In this document: piece after piece, positions 59,442 to 64,000 of the stretch
How positions within the stretch are numbered: the first letter of the stretch is position 1
Layout of the letters: each line of letters opens with the position of its first letter
Origin: Blastococcus haudaquaticus
GTDB lineage: Bacteria > Actinomycetota > Actinomycetes > Mycobacteriales > Geodermatophilaceae
DNA length: 64,000 bases
Assembly (NCBI RefSeq): GCF_900230285.1
Contig: NZ_OCNK01000002.1
Span: 744,001-808,000 of the forward strand
Reading direction: 5' to 3'
The notes under the pieces: model-generated
Told to the model about the DNA's origin: nothing
Databases searched by the model: none
Seen by the model: only the letters and a program-made list of their open reading frames with translations
Position numbers and translations under genes: made by a program

Positions 59442-62288
59442 GTGGCCACCGCCACCCCGCCCGCCGACGGCGATGCCTTCGTCGGCCGTGCAGCCGAGCT
59501 CGGGCAGCTGTCGGCCTGCATCGTCGCGGCCTCGGCCGGCCGGGGCGGCCTCCTGCTGCTCTCCGGCCCCGCCGGGATCGGCAAGACCCGCACGGTCGAG
59601 GAGGCGACGGCCGCCCTGCCCGCCGTCGCGTGGGGGCGCTGCGTCGACGATCCCGGGGCCCCGCCGCTGTGGCCCTGGCGCCGGGTCGCCCGCATGCTCC
59701 CCGAGGTCCGGTCCGCCGTGGCGCACGCGCTGTCGGGCATCGACCTGCTCGGCGAGGGGTCGGCCGACCCCGAGGCCGCCCGCTTCGCGCTGGTGGCGAC
59801 CGCGACCGAGGCGCTGCTGGACGCCGCCGAGCCGGACGGCCTGGTCGTCGTCCTGGAGGACCTGCACTGGGCCGACGAGACCTCGTTGCGGCTGCTGCGG
59901 CACCTGGCCGGTGACCTGCAGCGCTCCCGGTTGCTGGTCGTCGGCACCTATCGCGATCCGTCGGGCGGGCCCGGCGCCCGCCCGCTGGACCGGATCCTGC
60001 CGGAGCTGTTGCGCTCGCCCGGCACCGTTGCCGTGCCCCTGGCGCCGCTCACCGAGGACGACGTCCGGCGGTACCTCCCTCGGGCGCCGGCCGAGGCGGT
60101 ACGGGTCGCCCACCGGCGCAGCGGCGGCAACCCGCTCTACCTGCGGGCGGTCGCGCGGGCGCCCGCGGCGGCGTCCGGGGAGGGCGCCGCGGAGCAGGGC
60201 TCGACGGAGCTGCGGCACCTCGTCCGGACGACGCTCACGGCCCTGCCGCCCGGCGTCCTCGACCTGCTCGACATCGCCGCGGTCCTCGGCGAGGAGGTCG
60301 ACGCCGGCCGGGTGGCGGCCGTGACCGGCCGGCCGGCGGGCGAGGTGCGCGCGGGGCTGGACGCCGCGGTGCGGGCCGGCGTCCTGACGGCGGTGCCGGA
60401 CGCTCCCGGCCGGCGCAGGTTCGCCCACGCGGTGGTGCGGGACGCGATCTACGCCGATCTCTCCCCGAGCGCCCGTGAGGAGTGGCACCGCAGGGCCGCC
60501 GAGGCGCTGGAGCAGGTGGCCGGCGACGACCCGACGGCGGCAGGGCGCGTGGCCGGGCACTGGCTGCGGGCCGCCTCGGAGCGGGCCACCCTGCTGCGGG
60601 CGGCCCGGTGGGCGCGCCGTGCCGGCGAGTGGGCCACCCGCTCGCTGGCGTTCGACGAGGCCGCGCGCTTCCTCGCCATGGCGCTGGACGCCGCCGACCG
60701 TGCCGGCCCCGACCCCGGCGAGCGGGCCGAGCTGTTGCTGCAACTGGCGACGGCGGAGTTCCGGGCGGGCCGGTCCGGCGAGAGCCTCGAGCACGCCTCG
60801 GCTGCGTCCGAGGCCGCAGCCGCCTGCGGCCGGCCCGACCTGCTCGCGCCGGCCGCGCTCACCGTGCAGGACGTCGCCGCGCCCGGGTTCCCCCCGGCGG
60901 TCCTGCGCATGTGCGAGCGGGCGCTGGCGGACCCGGACACGGCGGCGCGACCGGCGCTGCGGGCCCGGCTCCTCGCCCAGTCGGCCTCGGTGCTGGCCGA
61001 CGCGGGGCGGGTCGGCGCCTCGACGGCGCACGCCGCGGAGGCGCTGGCCCTCGCCGAGGAGAGCGGCGACCCGCTGGCGGTCATCGACGCGGTCCGTGCC
61101 CGCATGAAGGCCCATCCGACGGCGCTGCCGCGGGAGGAACGGCTCCGGCTCGGCCGCCTGGCGATCGACCACGCGGCCGCCACCGGGCAGCCGCTGGCCG
61201 AGCTGTGGGGCGCCAAGTGGCGGATCGACGCGGCGCTGGAGGGCGGCGACACGGCGACGGCCGAGGACGAGCTCGCCCGCATCACCGCCCTGGCGCGGCG
61301 CACCCGGCTGCCGCTGGTGCGGTGGCACGACCTGCGGCTGCGGGCGTCGGTCGCCGCCCTCTACGGCCGGTTCGAGGAGGCGCTCGCACTCAACGAGCAG
61401 GCCCGGGTCGTCGGGGCCACCGAGCTCGCCCAGGACCTGTCCGCCGCAGGCATGTCCGGTGCGTTCCTCTACCAGTACGCGCTGGTCACGGGGCGAGCGC
61501 TGGACCTGGACGGCGAGGCGGTCCTCCTGATGGACCTCGCCGACGACGTACCGATCGTCCAGGCGAGCCGCGCGGTCGTCGCCCTGGTCGGCGGCCGCCG
61601 CGAGGAGGCATCGGTCCGGTACGCGCAGCTGCGCCCGCGGATGACCGAGCCGGACTTCGTGGAGTCGGCCGGGGTGGCCGAGACGCTCGTGCCGCTGGTC
61701 GAGGAGTTCGGCGACGCGGAGGCGGCCGGAGCACTGACGCGGATCGTCGCCACCCTCGCCATGGACGCCGGCGGTGCGGGCGTCTACTGCTGCGGCTCGT
61801 TGGAGGTCCTGCTCGGCCGGCTGGCCGCCGTCCGCGGTGACTGGACCGAGGCGGTCGGGCACTTCGAGGAGGCGCTGCGGGTCGACACACGGACCGGTGC
61901 GCGGCCGGCTGCCGTCAACGACTCCGTCGGGCTGGCGGCCGCGCTGGTGGAGCGCGGCCGCACCGCCGACCTGCCGCGGGCGGTCGAGCTGGCGCGCTCG
62001 GCGCAGGCCGAGGCCCGCCGGCTCGGGATGCCCGGCCCCGCACGGCGGGCGGCCCTCCTGATCGAGGGGGCCGGCCGGGCGGCGCGTGCGGCCGACCCGC
62101 TGACCGTCCGCGAGCGCGAGATCGCGTCGCTGGTGGCCGCCGGGCTCACCAACCGCGAGATCGCCGGGCGGCTGTTCCTCTCGGCGCGCACCGTGGAGAC
62201 CCACGTGCGGAACATCCTGACGAAGCTCGGGCTGGCCAACCGCACCCAGATCGCCACGCGCACGGTCGCGTCCGGGCCGCCGGGCTAG
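59442..62288 (+). CDS. Large AAA-ATPase/LuxR-family (LAL/MalT-like) transcriptional regulator
   Basis: A 948-residue regulator. An N-terminal NTPase domain has Walker A GPAGIGKT (residues 42-49) and Walker B LVVVLEDLHWADETSLRLL. A long helical TPR-like middle region spans about residues 290-870, and the C-terminal LuxR HTH is LTVREREIASLVAAGLTNRE, then IAGRLFLSARTVETHVRNIL. This is the LAL architecture that activates catabolic or secondary-metabolite genes on ligand and ATP binding. GTG at 59442 is chosen because FVGRAAEL follows closely. Its stop overlaps the convergent hemY stop by 4 bp. Target genes are unknown. Confidence 0.92.
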   Translation: MATATPPADGDAFVGRAAELGQLSACIVAASAGRGGLLLLSGPAGIGKTRTVEEATAALPAVAWGRCVDDPGAPPLWPWRRVARMLPEVRSAVAHALSGIDLLGEGSADPEAARFALVATATEALLDAAEPDGLVVVLEDLHWADETSLRLLRHLAGDLQRSRLLVVGTYRDPSGGPGARPLDRILPELLRSPGTVAVPLAPLTEDDVRRYLPRAPAEAVRVAHRRSGGNPLYLRAVARAPAAASGEGAAEQGSTELRHLVRTTLTALPPGVLDLLDIAAVLGEEVDAGRVAAVTGRPAGEVRAGLDAAVRAGVLTAVPDAPGRRRFAHAVVRDAIYADLSPSAREEWHRRAAEALEQVAGDDPTAAGRVAGHWLRAASERATLLRAARWARRAGEWATRSLAFDEAARFLAMALDAADRAGPDPGERAELLLQLATAEFRAGRSGESLEHASAASEAAAACGRPDLLAPAALTVQDVAAPGFPPAVLRMCERALADPDTAARPALRARLLAQSASVLADAGRVGASTAHAAEALALAEESGDPLAVIDAVRARMKAHPTALPREERLRLGRLAIDHAAATGQPLAELWGAKWRIDAALEGGDTATAEDELARITALARRTRLPLVRWHDLRLRASVAALYGRFEEALALNEQARVVGATELAQDLSAAGMSGAFLYQYALVTGRALDLDGEAVLLMDLADDVPIVQASRAVVALVGGRREEASVRYAQLRPRMTEPDFVESAGVAETLVPLVEEFGDAEAAGALTRIVATLAMDAGGAGVYCCGSLEVLLGRLAAVRGDWTEAVGHFEEALRVDTRTGARPAAVNDSVGLAAALVERGRTADLPRAVELARSAQAEARRLGMPGPARRAALLIEGAGRAARAADPLTVREREIASLVAAGLTNREIAGRLFLSARTVETHVRNILTKLGLANRTQIATRTVASGPPG

Positions 62289-63664
62289 AGCAGGGATTCG
62301 ACCGCGTGCTGCGCGTCGCGGATGCAGGCGGGCACGCCGACACCGCGGAAGGCCGCACCGGCGATCGCCAGCCCGGGGACCTCGCTGACGGCGGCGCGGA
62401 CGGCGTCGACCCGGCCCTGGTGCCCCACCAGGTACTGCGGCAGCCCGCCGCCCCAGCGCACCAGCCGGGTCTGCAGCGGCTCGGGCCGGTCCAGCCCGAG
62501 CAGCTCGGCGACGTCGGCGACGACGGCCGCGGTGAGGTCGTCGTCGGAGCGCTGGAGCTCGGACTCGTCCCGGAACCGGCCGACCGACGAGCGCACCAGC
62601 ACGGGGCCGCCCTCGGCGGCCAGGTGCGGCCACTTGGCCGACGAGACGGTCACCCCCTTCACCAGCCGCCCGGCGACCGGCGGCACGAGCAGCCCGGAGC
62701 CCGCGTCGACGTCCTGGGCCGGGAAGGCCATGGCCACCACGGCCATCGACGCGTACGGGATGCCCTGCAACGGCTCGACGGCGCCGGGCGCCGCGTCGGT
62801 CAGCAGCCGGGCGGCCTTCTGCGCCGGGGCGGTCACCAGGACGGCGTCCGCGGTCAGCAGCTCAGGGTCCGCCGCCGGTCCGATCGAGAGCTCGAAGCCC
62901 GCCGCCGTGCGCCGCAGCCCGTGCGCCGGGGTCCGCAGCCGGACGGTTGCGCCCGACGCGACGACCAGCGCCTCGGGCAGGGAGCCGATCCCGTCGGCCA
63001 CCGTCGCGAACACCGGCCCGTCGGCGTCCCCCCGGCTGCGCGCGCCCGCGTCGCGGGACGCGGCCGCGGCGGCGAGGACCGAGCGGGCGGCGGGCAGGGC
63101 GGCGGCGAGGGCCGGCATCGTCGCCTGGAGGCTCAGCTCGTCCGCCCGGCCCGCGTAGACCCCACCCAGCAGCGGTTCCACCAGCCGGTCCACGATCTCG
63201 TCGCCGAGCCGCTCGCGGAGCAGGGTGCCCACCGCGACGTCGCCGTGCAGGACCAGCGGCGGCAGATCGGCCTCGGCCCGGACGCGGGCCACCCCCGCGG
63301 GCGAGAGGAAGCCCTCCAGGCCGTCGGCCGCGGCGGGCACCCCGAGGACCGTCCCGGCGGGCAGCCGGTGTCGGCCGTCGGCGAGCACCACCGACGCCTG
63401 CGTGGTCGCCGGCGCGACCAGTCGGTCGGCGAGCCCGAGGTCCTCGACCAGCCGGACGGCCTCGGGCACCCGGGCCAGGACCGCCTCGGGACCGGTGTCG
63501 TACCAGTGCCCGGCCAGCTCGACCCGGTGCAGCTTGCCGCCGATCCGGTCGCCGGCCTCCAGGACGACGATCTCGTCGTCGGGTCGACGGCGCCGCCACT
63601 CGAAGGCGGCGGCCAGACCGGTGATCCCGGCACCGACGAGGACCAGCCGACGGGGGCGGCTCAT
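62285..63664 (-). CDS. hemY: Coproporphyrinogen/protoporphyrinogen oxidase HemY (CgoX)
   Basis: A 459-residue FAD oxidase. The FAD motif is [17 protein letters not shown], followed by [55 protein letters not shown] and the C-terminal [17 protein letters not shown]. In actinobacteria it oxidises coproporphyrinogen III to coproporphyrin III for HemH and HemQ. Its ATG overlaps the hemE stop by 4 bp, so hemE-hemY are co-translated. Confidence 0.94.
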   Translation of the reverse strand: MSRPRRLVLVGAGITGLAAAFEWRRRRPDDEIVVLEAGDRIGGKLHRVELAGHWYDTGPEAVLARVPEAVRLVEDLGLADRLVAPATTQASVVLADGRHRLPAGTVLGVPAAADGLEGFLSPAGVARVRAEADLPPLVLHGDVAVGTLLRERLGDEIVDRLVEPLLGGVYAGRADELSLQATMPALAAALPAARSVLAAAAASRDAGARSRGDADGPVFATVADGIGSLPEALVVASGATVRLRTPAHGLRRTAAGFELSIGPAADPELLTADAVLVTAPAQKAARLLTDAAPGAVEPLQGIPYASMAVVAMAFPAQDVDAGSGLLVPPVAGRLVKGVTVSSAKWPHLAAEGGPVLVRSSVGRFRDESELQRSDDDLTAAVVADVAELLGLDRPEPLQTRLVRWGGGLPQYLVGHQGRVDAVRAAVSEVPGLAIAGAAFRGVGVPACIRDAQHAVESLL

Positions 63665-64000
63665 CGAGCCGAGAGCTCGTGCACCAGCTCCACGACGTGG
63701 GTCAGCACGCCCGGGTCGGTGTCGGGCAGCACGCCGTGGCCGAGGTTGAAGACGTGCCCGCGGGCGGCACGACCCTGCTCCACGACGCGGCGCACCTCGC
63801 GGTCGACGGTCGCCCGGTCGGCCAGCAGGACGGCGGGGTCGAGGTTGCCCTGCAGCGAGCGGCCGGGGCCGACCCGGCGGGCCGCCTCGTCCAGCGGGAT
63901 CCGCCAGTCGACCCCGACGACGTCGGCGCCGGCGTCCCCGATCAGGGGCAGGAGCTCGCCGGTGCCGACACCGAAGTGGATGCGGGGCACGTCCCGGAAG
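63661..64000 (-). CDS. hemE: Uroporphyrinogen decarboxylase HemE, C-terminal part
   Basis: The last 112 codons of HemE are in the window; the rest lies beyond 64000. Recognisable parts are [50 protein letters not shown] and [16 protein letters not shown], the highly conserved end of the enzyme that decarboxylates uroporphyrinogen III to coproporphyrinogen III. It is the upstream partner of hemY. Confidence 0.95.
   Translation of the reverse strand, partial: FRDVPRIHFGVGTGELLPLIGDAGADVVGVDWRIPLDEAARRVGPGRSLQGNLDPAVLLADRATVDREVRRVVEQGRAARGHVFNLGHGVLPDTDPGVLTHVVELVHELSAR

Noticed and set aside
59379-62633. 1084-codon minus-strand frame opposite the LAL regulator
   Set aside because: The plus strand carries Walker and LuxR HTH motifs in place; the minus frame shows no domain and spans the hemY end.
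1-64000. CRISPR arrays, tRNA or rRNA genes, intact transposases
   Set aside because: No regularly spaced repeat array, no cloverleaf or rRNA-like segment and no DDE or full recombinase gene could be recognised. Weak tRNA-like stretches may still be missed by eye.

Overview
The window is about 73% G+C, tightly packed, rich in GTG starts and 4-bp start/stop overlaps, and carries actinobacterial marker systems (treX/Y/Z, LigC plus a stand-alone LigD-type polymerase, DUF222-HNH endonuclease, actinobacterial HemQ, SAM-IV riboswitch). This suggests an actinobacterium, most likely of the Geodermatophilaceae type (Blastococcus, Modestobacter, Geodermatophilus); the family is inferred from style and gene content, not from a search. 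No rRNA, tRNA, CRISPR array or intact transposase was found.

Layout. 0.5-10.7 kb: glycogen-to-trehalose genes glgX-treY and treZ, split by a divergent macrolide-type ABC export operon, with a perfect 29-bp hairpin between the convergent units. 10.7-15.6 kb: small genes, an ATP-dependent DNA ligase of the LigC type, a secreted TAP-like hydrolase lipoprotein and a PolD/Prim-PolC polymerase. 15.6-36.6 kb: a catabolic island with two divergent arms around a GntR/FCD regulator and a 586-bp control region. The left arm has hydroxyacid dehydrogenases, two FAH-family hydrolases, DapA-, HpaI- and RraA-type aldolases, Hyi and GlxR. The right arm has a tripartite tricarboxylate transporter, alcohol dehydrogenase, UspA, an LhgO-like oxidase, MFS permease, SDR and glycerate kinase. 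An exact 35-bp direct repeat flanks the island: the 3' end of polD on the left and an orphan polD tail on the right. A short integrase-like relic lies just inside the left boundary.

36.6-44.3 kb: housekeeping genes (GNAT, cold shock protein, membrane proteins, a NarL-type two-component pair, MsrB, an SfnB/DszC-like flavoprotein). 44.3-57.1 kb: a sulfur salvage region. An mtnA-mtnC-mtnB-mtnD operon is separated by a small accessory pocket from a second operon made of a BMP-type nucleoside ABC importer, a nucleoside hydrolase and MtnK. The second operon is preceded by a close match to the SAM-IV riboswitch. Together they read as a SAM-controlled route that would import methylthioadenosine or a related 5'-modified nucleoside, cleave it, phosphorylate methylthioribose and feed methionine regeneration. 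57.1-64 kb: haem genes hemQ, hemY and hemE (cut by the window end), interrupted by a YceI gene, small unknown genes and a 948-residue AAA/LuxR regulator.

The two results most worth following are the SAM-IV-controlled nucleoside-import/MtnK operon and the polD-tail-flanked catabolic island with its unknown substrate.
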